DNA of 64,000 nucleotides from positions 16,097,366 to 16,161,365 of the forward strand of contig NC_088777.1 in NCBI RefSeq assembly GCF_954871325.1. The letters are read 5' to 3'. The position numbers were made by a program, and so were the translations under genes. Shown here piece after piece: positions 13,101-23,186 of the stretch. Below the pieces are notes generated by a model. The model saw nothing but the letters and a program-made list of their open reading frames with translations. It made no database searches and was not told where the DNA came from. Position 1 is the stretch's first letter. Each line of letters starts with the position of its first letter. The DNA is from Gordionus sp. m RMFG-2023. Its lineage: Eukaryota > Nematomorpha > Gordioida > Chordodea > Parachordodidae.

Positions 13101-16100
13101 AACTTGTTTTTGTCACAAAATTTTTTCCTCCCAGACTCGCTTAAAAATTGACAAGCATGTGCTGGGGAAAATCCATTAACATTAAGGCATTTTAATTTAT
13201 GTTATTCCTTTCAAATTTGAGCTGCTATATTTTTAAGATAACCTCCTAGGCCAAATCGATAGTTTTCGGCAAAAATATAGTAATTACCCAACACTGAATT
13301 ATTTGGCCAAATTTCATCATTTTTCATTTCAATTTAAAAAAAACGACTTGATCAAATTCTAAAAAAAATTGAGAATGATTTATTTTTTTTAGCCGCTTTG
13401 TATCTGAATGTCAATATATTAACCATTGTTTTTTAATATGATCTTTTATTGTAGTTAATTTTTTCAATTATTAAATCTAGAGGACAATTTTATACCGGCT
13501 AATCATAGAGGCAATAATTACAGACAACAATATCATAACGACCCTTTTCTGCCACCCTATGGGTAAATTTTATATAGCATTCTTTTCATTTTTTAATTTA
13601 AAAAACTATTTTAATTTAAAAATTTCATGGTAATTAGATGAGCGCTGATATTGACCTTTTTTCTGATCCGATGATCTAAACTTAAATTTGAAGCAATTCC
13701 TAAGGCTAAATAAAAACAAAAAATCTATAAAAAAACTACTAAAAATTAAATCGAACTACCTAAACCTCTCATAATTTTTTTTCTGTATTTTTCAGGTTAT
13801 TTAATTTCTTCATCTCTCAATTTTACCTCTTGATTTTGTCTTTCACCTTTTCTGTGAATTACTTACTTCACTGACTTCAGCTTTTATTTATCTTATTTTC
13901 TGAAAAAACTGCATGGTTAACATTATCAATAGCTCTGTTATAATTCACAAATGTAAAGCAGAAGGGGGTTTTGTACTTAGTTTTTCTGCATGATTATTTT
14001 TCTAAATTAATTTTTGGATCCAGTATTTTATTTTCTTGGCCTGTATATACTTATGTATTTTTGGTGTGGGTGATATGCTTTTTTCCATGCTATAGGATGT
14101 GATGGCTATAGCTCAATAAGCCTTTTCTGTGGTCTTAGTTTTTGGGTAGTTACTTAGGTAGGATTTTGATCCATCCCACTGCAGTAGTTCCGCTCTCCCA
14201 TATTTTATTTAAATGAGGGCAAATAGGTAGCGATATTGTTATAGATGCTATTTATTTTTTTTGGTTTTTCTGCTGTGATATTATCTGACCCTGGAGCTTT
14301 GCTTTTTCTTAGTGTTTTTTCTTAGTCTTTGTTCTTGTTATTTCATTTATGGAGAAACCAGTCGACAGGGGGGTGGCGAGGTTTGTAAATATGTTTTGTT
14401 GGTAGAGTCTTTCCGTGAATGATAGACTATCATATAACAATCAAGCCAAAATGCCTTTTGTTAATCCTGGCCAACAATTACTTTTCCATTTCCTAAAACT
14501 TACGGAGCTGGTTCCTATTTCTGCGTCATAGTTTCCTTTCTCTCATATCCTTATCATTATCAAAGACCTTTTTCGCTATATAATCTATCTATCACTCCAT
14601 AGAGTATTTTGTTTCTCTGGAAAAAAGAAAAAATAACCGTTTGTTATGTGGTGTTCGTTGCTGGATAGTCATAAACCGATTACTGACTAGTTTTTGCCTA
14701 TTCACTGAAATTTTCACCTTTTAAATAATTTGTGGTAAACCCATTTTAGCTTTTCCTTATTTTCATGAATAATTTCTAATCTCAATTGATATGAACACAT
14801 TCTCAATTATTTGTTAGTAACTATCAAGGCTTACATAAGAAGGCTTACATTAGATGCTTGCCCACAAACGTGTGAAGGGCTCCTCATTTTTTTTTCTCCC
14901 CTAAATTAACTATCCAGTTTGATGGATTTTTGAGGAAAACCTAGCGTAGCTCTGTTGTATCCACAACCAGAGGGCGAAAACGCTTTTATCACGTATCACG
15001 TATTCTTAATTTTGTTAAACATTTTATTTATATCATGTGAATCTATATAAATTTTAATGTTAAAATGAATGAATAATATATAAAAATAAATCATGTTTTT
15101 TGTAATTAATTTTTATTTTGGATAAGGTTGGAAAAAAAATTAAGGTGGGCAAGGTTGAGTCTGCTTTAGAAATCCTTTAAGGAATAAATAAATGAAGGCT
15201 TAATTTGATTGTATATATTTTTACATTTTCATTTTAATATTATTTCTTAAAATTATAGTTGGGTAATTACTATATTTTTAGCCGTGGGGCTTTTCTTAAA
15301 AATATAGCAGCTCAAATTTGAAAGAAACTAGTTTAAAAAAACGTCTGTTAATGAATTTTCTCCGACAGGCGCCTGAAAATTGGGCCGACATTTATCTATT
15401 ACCCAACTATACATGTAATATTTTAAAAACAAATATTTGTAAAAAATTTGATTTTCGTGTCGAAAATATTGAATTAGTTTTATGTTGGGGTTAAAAAAAG
15501 TATTATTTTCGTCTATTCAAATTCACCTCCTACTCCATCTTGTTTTGAACAGATGTTCCCTCTTCTAATGTTTTTGTATATTACCAATATACATGATAAT
15601 ATTGCTATTACGGAATTTTATAATTTTTTTTCACTCTTAATTCAAAAATAATTAAATAAACATTGCCTTAGGCATTATTTTAATAAATTCTAACATGTTT
15701 TATATGAAACATTTTTTCGAAAATTAAAATTGTATCCTTGTTTTAAATTTCAGGAAACTGAACAATAATCCTTACATATCACGCAATGGGCCTTCTTACA
15801 ATTCTCACACTTCTAGTCGTGGTTCGGAAACATCCGATAGGAAAGACAGTCTCACCAATGATAGCGCTAAATATGGGGTATATGCTGATGTTATAATATT
15901 TCCGCTTAATGTGATTCTCTTTTATCCAACTTGGAAATATTCTATTATTTTATTCAAAATTAGTAAATAAGTTAAATAATTTCCCCAAAATGTATTCTTG
16001 GCATAACATACGTTATGTCACTGCTGCCCAATTTAAAAAGGCGGGTAATTTCCACAATCATTTTGTCAGTTGATAAAAATTAAAATATATTTTACATCTT

Positions 16101-18344
16101 TCTAATACTTTATACAATCCCAAACAAAATAATGTGATATATTTCTTTCAAGTTTATACATCTATAATTTTCACGTTATATTAGCTGATGAGCCCTCCTC
16201 AATCCAGACATCCACCTCATTACGATAACAATCAACGGTAATTATGTGCATTTAACATTTAAACTTAATTTGATTTTTAAGGACTTATGGATTTCTTTGA
16301 TTTAAATCAAATTTTGATAAATTACCCTGAAAGAAAATAACTCCTAATACTTGTAAAATTTGCTATATAGAATTGATTAAAAAATATTTTATAATGTTTT
16401 TAATATTTATGATATTTTAATACATTTTTGAATATATTTTTTAATTTAATTACCAATTATTAAAATCAAGAATTGAAGATAACAAATTAATTTATTAAAA
16501 TATTTACTTAATCAAAATTATTCTAAAATAACGTAAAAATATAAAGTAAAAATTATAAAATTTTCTCTTTTCCTTTTATTGAATTATTACATTTTCGATC
16601 TCACTATTTATATACTAAAATTTACATACCATCAATAATTATTTCATATAATTGTCATTTAATTTGCTTACAATTTATGCATTTCATTTTCCTTACAAAT
16701 TTTATACTCAAATTAACTATTTATCTTTAAAATTATAAATAACTTTTCTTTTTCAATACACGCATTTGACATATATATGATTTATAATTAACAAATTTAA
16801 AATATAACAATCTTAGATTATTTATTTTAATTAAATAATATTTTAACATCAACTAGAATTAATATTTATATATCAACAAAATTTGGAATATTATTTATTA
16901 AACGGGGCAGAATAGAGATTTTTTCACTTTTCATTTTAAAAATATAAATGAATTTTTATAGGAGTTTACTGTATCAAAAAAACTAATTTCATGAATATCA
17001 CAAATAATTAAACTTATGCAAAATTATGTTTAATAAAATGTTTTTTTCTTAAAAAAATTATAATTATTTAAAAATAAACAAAAAAGAGGATTAATTTAAT
17101 CACGTCAATGCAAACTAGTGACCCACCAAGCCCGACCATAACCCCCCACTGGGGTCCAAATTTACTCTGGTCTTGAGCCCAATTCTTGGAAATAATTTTG
17201 GTTCAGGCTATGACAAAAAAATTCGGGCTGGTCTAATGAGATTTAAGCCCGATGCAGATCTCTAATGCAAACTTTAATAAATAGAAATGAAAGATCTAAA
17301 ATAAAGCATAGTATCACAAGGGAATAATATATTTTAATGAAAGTTCACGAGAATCCTCGATTTTATATTAATGTATTTTGTAAATCATTATTTGTGTCAT
17401 ATAATTTCTGTTTAACAAACATTCAGCTACGAACCAGCTAAATATCAGGGGGCAAGATCCATGGATTGTAGTGATCCCAAGTACCTCATTAGAATTCCTC
17501 CTTCCAATACTTATGGTCCGCTATCTAACCAGAGGCGACAAAGCGCAGGTTCGAAACTTATCTTTTGAACTATTTAAAAAATATTTGCGTTTTTATTATT
17601 CATTCTCATCCATCCAATGGTTGGAATTACATCTGACTATGGACCGTTGGTTAGTTTAAATTTAGTGGGATGTAATATTGCATAGAATTGCAATTGTTTT
17701 ATGAACCTTCGTGATCAATAGTCAGGATAAAATTCATTATGATTTTTTATATAGATCCACGTGGCGCCTCACGTAACTTTTATCCTTCTGAGAGGCATTA
17801 TGAAAACGAGGAAGATCAAAATTATCCAACAAATGGTAGTGGTGGAATGAATAGGTTATTAAATTTAATAATTATTTTCTGTGCATGCAAATGACCAACT
17901 TAATTTTTTGAGTATGTTGTTATAAATTGGCGCATAACTTTTCACTAGTTTCAAATTTGTAGCATTTTTATAGTAGATGATTCTTGTTAAAATGATAAAA
18001 GAAAATACAAATCATATAATGCATAACTTAGACAAAGGCTTCCTAACAACAGCTCTAATAAAAAAAGAGGCGGAGGTAATTACTCTAATCAAGCATTTAA
18101 CTCTAAGGATTTTGTGTTTCGTCGAAATGATGATGAGGTGAATGGCAGGTCGGTATCTCAACAACACACACAGCAGCAGACCCAACAAAGGAGAGAAGAA
18201 GAAAGGAGCGATGTAATATTTTTATACAAATTCATTTTTATATTTTTACTCTCTTGATAACATCTTTTATTCCTAAAATTATTATTTTAGGCTCCTTTTT
18301 ACAAAAATCAATTTCAAACATTGGACACATTGGATGATGAATGA
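4074..18344 (+). CDS. eIF4B-like translation initiation factor, 3' part, ten exons
   Basis: Spliced host gene, joined from 4074-4148, 8888-9047, 11582-11664, 13481-13562, 15754-15877, 16185-16237, 17427-17548, 17755-17854, 18032-18212 and 18291-18344. Every junction has AG/GT borders and all phases agree, giving about 344 residues and a TGA stop. Exon 2 encodes ASIFGEAKPVDTAS followed by a charged helix. That matches the SIFGGAKPVDTA segment downstream of the RRM in animal eIF4B, a cytosolic cofactor that stimulates the eIF4A helicase and binds the 40S subunit. The remainder is low-complexity Asn/Ser/Arg/Gln-rich, as expected for the poorly conserved, disordered eIF4B tail. The RRM-coding exons are missing and should lie left of base 1. 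eIF4H shares a related motif but lacks such a long tail. Confidence 0.8.
4149..4304. other. intron start with possible alternative last exon
   Basis: An 83-base GT...AG segment with a strong pyrimidine tract (4149-4231) would join the exon to 4232-4257. In phase that adds eight residues (QEMVKIKD) and a TAA. It could give a short isoform or be chance. Confidence 0.3.
4305..6472 (-). mobile_element. decayed hAT transposon
   Basis: The left terminus resembles hAT ends (CAGAGACC at 4305, then a GGGCC/CCGGGC-rich stretch). The minus strand encodes a broken hAT transposase reading from about 6472 down to 4435. No matching opposite end or 8-bp duplication was found, so the right boundary given is only the start codon. 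It lies in the eIF4B-like intron. Confidence 0.65.
4435..6472 (-). pseudogene. hAT transposase remnant, BED finger to dimerisation domain
   Basis: Read on the minus strand, the N-terminus shows VWDSF and, after an in-frame stop, a BED-type zinc finger (VQCKTC ... SSHLSRHKC; about 6265-6425). A middle part at 4875-5297 includes FLSPKFRQLRMLTLEEA. The C-terminal hAT dimerisation block IPASNASSERNFSTIGRVI lies at 4435-4692. Several stops and frameshifts separate the pieces. Products of this family bind terminal repeats and dimerise through the C-terminal block; this copy cannot encode a complete protein. Confidence 0.75.
6473..7289. other. intron sequence, nothing recognised
   Basis: A+T-rich with no convincing coding signature. 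Small open frames here show no family motif. Confidence 0.4.
7929..8210 (-). pseudogene. N-terminal transposase fragment, helix-turn-helix-like
   Basis: A 93-residue open stretch. Its last part (IKDVAKFVKMSKASIHKIKR, about residues 70-89) resembles a helix-turn-helix that would contact element ends. No DDE catalytic part was found. The location inside a TA-flanked element supports a transposase origin; the exact family is unknown. Confidence 0.4.
8454..8703. mobile_element. 250-bp MITE with about 60-bp TIRs, TA target
   Basis: Inverted arms starting CAGTATTAATATGATTTGTT and the mirror ending at 8703, flanked by TA at 8452-8453 and 8704-8705. The arms are nearly perfect over about 60 bases, with a roughly 130-base loop. 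It has no coding capacity and is inserted in the right TIR of the surrounding Tc1-like element. Confidence 0.85.
8888..9047 (+). CDS. eIF4B-like exon with the IFGxAKPVDTA signature
   Basis: Acceptor after TTTAACATGAACATAG, donor CAG/GTAGAT. It encodes the diagnostic ASIFGEAKPVDTASVEARIE and continues KLIQQERDKSLSKTST. Enters in phase 1, leaves in phase 2. This is the segment that identifies the gene. Confidence 0.85.
9048..10040. other. intron, weak hAT-terminus-like repeat near 9376-9480
   Basis: At 9376 the sequence TAGTAAGGGTGTACTGATAC and the following repeated CCGATATC units resemble a hAT end, but no partner or duplication was found. The rest shows nothing. Confidence 0.3.
10041..10130. 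repeat. solo hAT/MITE terminus
   Basis: G+C-rich block with repeated GGGTTC units ending TTCACATCCCTG at 10130. Reversed, this reads CAGGGATGTGAACC, a hAT-like end. No left partner is visible. Confidence 0.4.
10176..10470. mobile_element. hAT MITE, 295 bp, 8-bp TSD
   Basis: Ends CAGAGAGGTA and GGCCTCTG, with the internal CCCGG/CGGGC-rich signature shared with 45732-46015. Flanks are ATATATAT on both sides (10168-10175 and 10471-10478). The duplication is exact but low-complexity. No coding capacity. Confidence 0.75.
10604..10782 (+). pseudogene. piggyBac-type transposase trace
   Basis: Two short frames recall the piggyBac DDE domain: ETIKENRPTN (compare the family's GTxRxNR) and, after a frameshift, VARWNDSSVMTIAST (compare WxDxxxVxxxST). 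It ends at a TGA. The fragment is tiny, with no TTAA-flanked ends seen. Confidence 0.5.
10783..11581. other. intron, nothing recognised
   Basis: A+T-rich. A T-rich tract leads into the acceptor at 11579-11581. Confidence 0.4.
11582..11664 (+). CDS. eIF4B-like exon
   Basis: Encodes GRNRLDSGSEKLMGRSASIG and SFEHNHE. AG/GT borders (ACTAG before, GAAG/GTTTAA after); enters phase 2, leaves phase 1. Ser/Arg-rich, like the eIF4B tail. Confidence 0.75.
11665..13480. other. intron, one arm of an inverted repeat
   Basis: No gene seen. Bases 13209-13293 are inverted-complementary to 15258-15334 across the next exon. TAGCAGCGTTGTTAAAATAT near 12219 looks like an unpaired hAT end. Confidence 0.4.
13209..13293 (+). 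repeat. inverted repeat arm flanking an exon, left
   Basis: Shares TTTCAAATTTGAGCTGCTAT and AAAATATAGTAATTACCCAAC in opposite orientation with 15258-15334, with a variable middle. Confidence 0.75.
13481..13562 (+). CDS. eIF4B-like exon
   Basis: Encodes DNFIPANHRGNNYRQQYHND and PFLPPYG. Acceptor TCTAG, donor GG/GTAAAT. Enters phase 1, leaves phase 2. Confidence 0.75.
13842..14560 (-). pseudogene. LINE reverse-transcriptase remnant
   Basis: Minus-strand reading around 14277-14304 gives LRKSKAPGSDNI, matching the KxGKAPGPDxI block at the start of LINE reverse transcriptases. Further along, a WxxxxTTAVGW-like stretch recalls the following P-x-x-W segment. Many stops and shifts. Near its 3' side lies a hairpin, TTCAC...GTGAA (13842-13858), also found at the 3' end of the SINE near 20.75 kb. 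Clade not assigned. Confidence 0.55.
14561..15753. other. intron, nothing recognised beyond an inverted repeat arm
   Basis: A block near 14.94-15.0 kb is less A+T-rich but shows no coding signature. Bases 15258-15334 are the right arm paired with 13209-13293. Confidence 0.35.
15258..15334 (-). repeat. inverted repeat arm flanking an exon, right
   Basis: Reverse complement of the outer and inner portions of 13209-13293. Confidence 0.75.
15754..15877 (+). CDS. eIF4B-like exon
   Basis: Acceptor TTTCAG, donor GGG/GTATAT. Encodes KLNNNPYISRNGPSYNSHTS, then a Ser/Asp-rich part with SETSDRKDS. Enters phase 2, leaves phase 0. Confidence 0.8.
16185..16237 (+). CDS. eIF4B-like short exon
   Basis: 53 bases encoding LMSPPQSRHPPHYDNNQ. 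Acceptor ATTAG, donor ACG/GTAATT. Enters phase 0, leaves phase 2. Confidence 0.75.
16238..17107. other. intron, nothing recognised
   Basis: Very A+T-rich, with no coding or repeat signature supported. Confidence 0.4.
17116..17264. mobile_element. hAT MITE, 149 bp, perfect 8-bp TSD
   Basis: Ends TAGTGACCCA and GATCTCTA (mirror TAGAGATC), flanked by ATGCAAAC at 17108-17115 and 17265-17272. The interior has the GCCCGAC / CGGGCT pattern of the other hAT MITEs in the window. Lies in an eIF4B-like intron. Confidence 0.8.
17427..17548 (+). CDS. eIF4B-like exon
   Basis: Acceptor TTCAG, donor GCAG/GTTCGA. Encodes YEPAKYQGARSMDCSDPKYL, then IRIPPSNTYGPLSNQRRQSA. Enters phase 2, leaves phase 1. Confidence 0.8.
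17755..17854 (+). CDS. eIF4B-like exon
   Basis: Acceptor TATATAG, donor ATAG/GTTATT. Encodes PRGASRNFYPSERHYENEED and QNYPTNGSGGMN. A second GT at 17836 is a possible earlier donor. Enters phase 1, leaves phase 2. Confidence 0.75.
18032..18212 (+). CDS. eIF4B-like exon, Gln/Arg-rich
   Basis: Acceptor CTTAG, donor GAT/GTAATA. Encodes a basic stretch (SNKKRGGGNYSNQAFNSKDF), then VSQQHTQQQTQQRREEERSD. Enters phase 2, leaves phase 0. Clearly more G+C-rich than its introns. Confidence 0.8.
18291..18344 (+). CDS. eIF4B-like terminal exon with stop
   Basis: Acceptor ATTTTAG. Encodes APFYKNQFQTLDTLDDE followed by TGA at 18342-18344, an acidic C-terminus. Confidence 0.8.
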   Translation, partial: APFYKNQFQTLDTLDDE

Positions 18345-18843
18345 AAAAGTCTTCTTATTGCGAGAACAGAACGAAATATGATTATTTTATGAATTTTATT
18401 TGAAGAAATTTGACATAATTGTTTTTTTAAAAATATTTTAATTTTTGTTAAAATCTGCCCCTATTTCTATCCCGCGCATTTTTTTTTCTACCTTTGGAAA
18501 TATTTTATTATGCAACTTCTATTTAATTTTCTTTGACTTATGTTCATTAATTTAAACAACTTATTATTTGGTTACGATGAATTTTGAGATCTAAATTTCA
18601 TTTTCTATATTAATCTATATTTACATAAGGTTTCTAAATGGTATTATTATTATACCTTATTACTAAAAATAATTAATTAAGCACGAGCCTAAAAACATTG
18701 TCTTTTTTATTTAAGTTTTTACCCTCACCCTTCCCCCGCCACATCTTTATAAAAAAAACTATCTTGTTATGACGCAATTAATTTGCTTTTATGGTATAAA
18801 AGCATTTATTTTGCTTCTAAGCTTCCTAATTATAATTAATAAA
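18345..18843 (+). other. probable 3' UTR region
   Basis: Follows the stop codon of the eIF4B-like gene. The only canonical AATAAA noted is at 18838-18843, rather far downstream, so the true cleavage site is unknown. Confidence 0.35.
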
Positions 18844-19575
18844 AATTCAAAATACGAATTTTAAGATATTATATCCCATTTAAACAAAATTAAAATATGT
18901 ATTGTATACATCGTTGGAAAATTGTCTTTTTGAAATTGATATTCTACCTATCATATTTATATATAAAATTTAACCCCTCAACTAACTTATTATTTGATCT
19001 ACACAATTATATAAATATCATTGAGAAATATTTAATTTTTATATTGATAATTATTTTATCTCTCTCATCTAAAAAATTTATAGAAGTTAAGTCGGTCAAT
19101 ATTATCTTTATAAATTATTATTTCAAAATATTACGATTTTTTCAGGCTTTTAAATGTAATTTTATTTCAGAGTAAAATTATTATTTTGATATAAAATATG
19201 GAATACATATTTTTAAATAATATTATTTAATAAAATTATTATATCATTTTTTTTTATTAAAATGAAATATATAAAGTAATGAATATATAGAATAACTTAT
19301 ATAACAAATCATTTTTGTTTGAAAATAAATAAAAATTATATTTGAACAATATAAAATTTATTACCCTCCCCTCCTCCCAATTCATTGAAGGGATTGAAAT
19401 TATACATTGGTTTAAATGAAAAATAATAAATTATTATAGGTTTTGAAATATCCTTAAACATGTATAAAAAGTTTTAAAATAATTTTTTCATTTCCACCAA
19501 AACTAGCTGAGGAAAAAATATTTATTACAAATAAATTCACAATTTTATTACAATATTTTCGAGACTACTTATTTT
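18844..19575. other. intergenic, nothing recognised
   Basis: A+T-rich. A 92-codon open frame at 18897-19175 is low-complexity and hydrophobic without family features. Confidence 0.4.
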
Positions 19576-19987
19576 CAGGGAGCCGAACCTTTATTTATAA
19601 TGGTTCAGTTTGTTTAGGGTTCAGTGTTGAAAAAATTATAATGGCTACGGTTTGATTATGGTTCTTAAGAAAGATTTTATAAAGTTTTGATTCGGTTCTG
19701 CTAATTGTAATGGTTCATTACGATTAGAAATTATTTTTATTGAAGTGACACCATCATATAATCATTTTAATTATAAATATTATTTAATAAAATTTTTGCC
19801 ATCACGTAAGTTAATAATATTGTTTATTTATAAAATAGATGAAATTAATTTATTTTTATTATAACTGAATAATATAAATATATTATTTGAACGTATAAGT
19901 AATACATTTTCTTAGTGTTATAGTAACTAGTTAAATTTTTTCTAGAAAAATAACTAACTATTAAAATTATAATACTTTATCTATATT

Positions 19988-20514
19988 CTATGTAAAAAAA
20001 TAAAAGAATGTATTTAGGATTGGTCGGTGGGGCTTAATGACCCATGTATTTTTTGGATCGACAAATTTTGATTGATATTGTTTGTCGTAGGTAGGAGCCT
20101 TTTTTGGATCACCTGTGATTATACGTAAGCTTTGTCTTATTGTTTTGAATAATTTTAGCGCTTGGTGTCCAAATGATCCACAGGTATCTGAAACTACCGG
20201 AACAAACAAAAGATTATTAAGGTGGGTCTATTTATTTGTTTTTGTATTTTCAGCTTTCGTGATAGAGCTGAAATAAAAAGATCTGGCAAAACTATTTACA
20301 CATGTATAATTCCAAGCGAGGGGTATACCTTGTTCCAAGAGACTAGCGTCATTCCATCAGGTCAGAAGCCAGAGGGTTCCAGTGTAGAAGGAATATTTGC
20401 GGATTTCAAAATTCTATTGATGATCGAATTGATGGCAAAGTGCCTGGATAATTTGCCTTTTGAAAAATGACAGTATGGGGGGATGTCTAAGGCTATCGAT
20501 ATGAGTTTCACAAG
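19988..20514 (-). pseudogene. REL-endonuclease LINE, C-terminal fragment
   Basis: Minus-strand frames give CHFSKGKLSRHFAINSIINR, then STLEPSGF, a stop, PDGMTLVSWN, and (19988-20209) FVPVVSDTCGSFGHQALKLF with TGDPKK. The order C-H...RH...PDG...T-G...TGDP is the C-terminal endonuclease region I associate with site-selective LINEs (R2/NeSL-like, PD-(D/E)xK nuclease). Stops and shifts make it inactive. Its 5' side is cut by hAT A at 20515. Confidence 0.55.
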
Positions 20515-20730
20515 CAGGATTGCCATGTCTCCTACCATCAGCGGGGAGACTAGCAATTTTTTAATTTACACGCAGACATCCTACTTTCGGAAAACTACCG
20601 CAATATTTTAATTTCTCCTCCACAATTTTGTTTAGCATTTTAACGTTTTTTTAATATATAAATAATTGAGACAAATTGATTATTTTTAAATAAAACATGT
20701 CTAGTTTATTAATTTTTCTATACTGTTTTA

Positions 20731-21322
20731 TTTATTTATTTTTTTAGCTTTCACCTTTTCTGGTGATAAGCTCCTTCACTTATCTATTATATTATTAATA
20801 TTGCTATCTATTTTTATCTTGGTATTCCTGATCAATTTCATTTGTATCCATCACCGTGTATCACAAGGCCAAAGTATCTTGATCTCCCCCACCGGTGCAT
20901 CAAATTAATATCGACCAGATATCCCACCTGAGTATTCCTCACACTGAATTATCAAATCTACAGATATCCCAATCCTGATCTCCCACTGGTATCAATACCG
21001 TTGGATCTCCCACCGGAGTATCGTTATCAAGTCCATTGTAACTTGGTAGACAGACATTGAGCTTGAGGTCCCCGAGGTCACCATCATCCTAGCTCTGGCC
21101 AAGAAATCGTTATCATCTGACCCACGAGTTCAGCTGGCCGTCTTTTTTGGTTTATTGGACAAGTATCCTAGCACCCGGCTGTCCAAGCCTGTCGGTGACC
21201 GGGGTGACATTTCTCAGCTCAGAAATTTATCATATGTCTAAAGCCCGACACTATCGAAGAAAAACCCGAAAATTTTTTAGATCCTTCCCAGTATTGAACC
21301 TGGGACCTTTGGTTTACAAGCC
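20731..21322 (-). mobile_element. tRNA-derived SINE-like insertion
   Basis: Read on the minus strand it starts with a tRNA-like half: GGCTTGTAAACCAAAGG (anticodon-arm-like, TGT = Thr) and CCCAGGTTCAATACTGGG (T-arm with B box; 21287-21304). A G+C-richer body follows, then a TCACC...GGTGA hairpin (20751-20766) and an A-rich tail (mirror of TTTATTTATTTTTTT, 20731-20746). Sister element C has uninterrupted sequence at this point, which marks it as an insertion. The 5' tRNA half (A box) is missing. Confidence 0.6.
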
Positions 21323-21539
21323 TTCATATTTTTATCCAATAATAAATCAACATCATTCATTTCATTCATATTTTATCATTTGCAATGTGTTTGTGTATAA
21401 CATTATAGGGCTTGGCGCTTAATTATCACGTTCAGGTTAAATTAAATAAATAATATACTTATTTCAAACTGTTAATTATTTTATTTATTATAGTTCAATC
21501 ATATTATTAATAATACAGATACAACTATATGTCCGGAAA

Positions 21540-21883
21540 TTATATACACCTATCATGTAGTTCAACATTCAAAGAGCTATCTATCGTCACAATGTAGGTC
21601 TAATCTTTTTCCCTTAATATTTAACGACTCCGATATAAGTGCAAACTTTACTTGTCGTAGAACAAAAATAAGCAAGGGTATCACAAATGTTTCAGGACCT
21701 GAATCCAAGAGGTCAATTATTGACGATTTAAAAGGTCGACATCCATATGCAATTTTAACAGATGCATCTAATAAGGGAAATATTAAACCATTTCCTTTGA
21801 TCCTTCTTTATTTAAACAAGAATAAGGGCATTTCAATAAAACTGTTAAAAAAAATTTCCTCGGATAAAATCCAACGATATAGC
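21540..21883 (+). pseudogene. hAT A transposase, 5' fragment
   Basis: Homologous to the intact-looking part of B's transposase (30087-30500 reversed): SKRSIIDDLKGRHPYAILTD, then ASNKGNIKPFPLI. It stops abruptly at hAT D. Confidence 0.65.
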
Positions 21884-23186
21884 CAGTGGCGTCACTAGGG
21901 GGGGCGCAGGGGCTCAAGCCCCTTGAAAAATTTGAATAGCCCCCTGAAGCAAAGAAAATTTTTTTTTAATAGTTCCTTAATATCCCCTTAAACTAAAAAG
22001 AACTTTTTTTGATTGTCCCATGTTTATTATATTTCTATTAAGTAATATATAGATTTAATTTTATTATTTAAAAATTAATAAGACTATCTAAATTTTATTA
22101 GATTAGATTAATACATATAAATTATATTTTCACTATGTCAGCTTGCAATCAAATTCTTTGTTAAAAATAAAATATCAATACCATGCATAATGTTTAAATA
22201 TCAATTTAGCATTAACAGTTGAAGTTTAATTGATTTTTATTAATTAAATTATTATATAACCCTAATTAAATAAATATAAAGATTTATTAATTGAAAATTA
22301 ACAAATTTAATATTGTAAGCCGAGTTTAAAATCACTATTTAAATAAAATGACTTTGCGATTTAAAAATTTAAGCATTAAAGACTTTATGAAAAAAATTAA
22401 AGATAAAACTAGCAATAATCTTGAGGACCAAAGAAGAGGATTCAATAATAAAGCTGGTGATGAACAAAGTATATTTTATACAGTTTTTAAAATTCAAACT
22501 TTGATTTAGTTGAAAGACGATTAATTGTAGTTTTAAAAGATATAAATATTGAAAACAAAAATGTTAAAAGAAAGAAAATAGGTAAATAAATTTATATATA
22601 AGTCTGTGTCCAAAATGTTTTGAAAAATCCTTAAAATTTTCACAAATTAATAACAAAACACTCTTGACATTTAAGTTTTAAAAAATAAAAATTTATTAGT
22701 TAATTATCTATTTTAATGGAAGGTTTCTTTTTCACTTGATCATAATTGAAGTTATATGTTTTTCCTATTTCCTCCCAAATTTGCCTAATTTCTATAGAAT
22801 TTCTATTTAAGTCATTTTTCACCAGAGCATTAAACAATATTGATTTCTTTAGTTTTCAAGTTAAGCAAAAATTGCTTTACAATATATTTTCACCTTTCAG
22901 GAGCAGGACACTAGAAATGAAAATTTTTTTAAAAATTTTTCTATTATAATCACATAAGGTGATGTCAAAATATTAGTTAAATAAAACATAGTAAATATTT
23001 TCTATATAAATAGTCAATATCTTAAAAATTCATGCACTATTATTCTTTTTACATTCATAAAGATAATATTGGCTAAATTGTTTACTTAATCATTCTTTCA
23101 TAATTTGATAATTATAGATTTATTTGTTTATCCTAACTTAATAATAAACTATATTTTAATAAAAATGCTAAATAAATTTTAATAGT

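Noticed and set aside
17471-17659. Open frame of 62 codons on + strand
   Set aside because: It is an out-of-frame reading across a real eIF4B-like exon (17427-17548) and its donor site.
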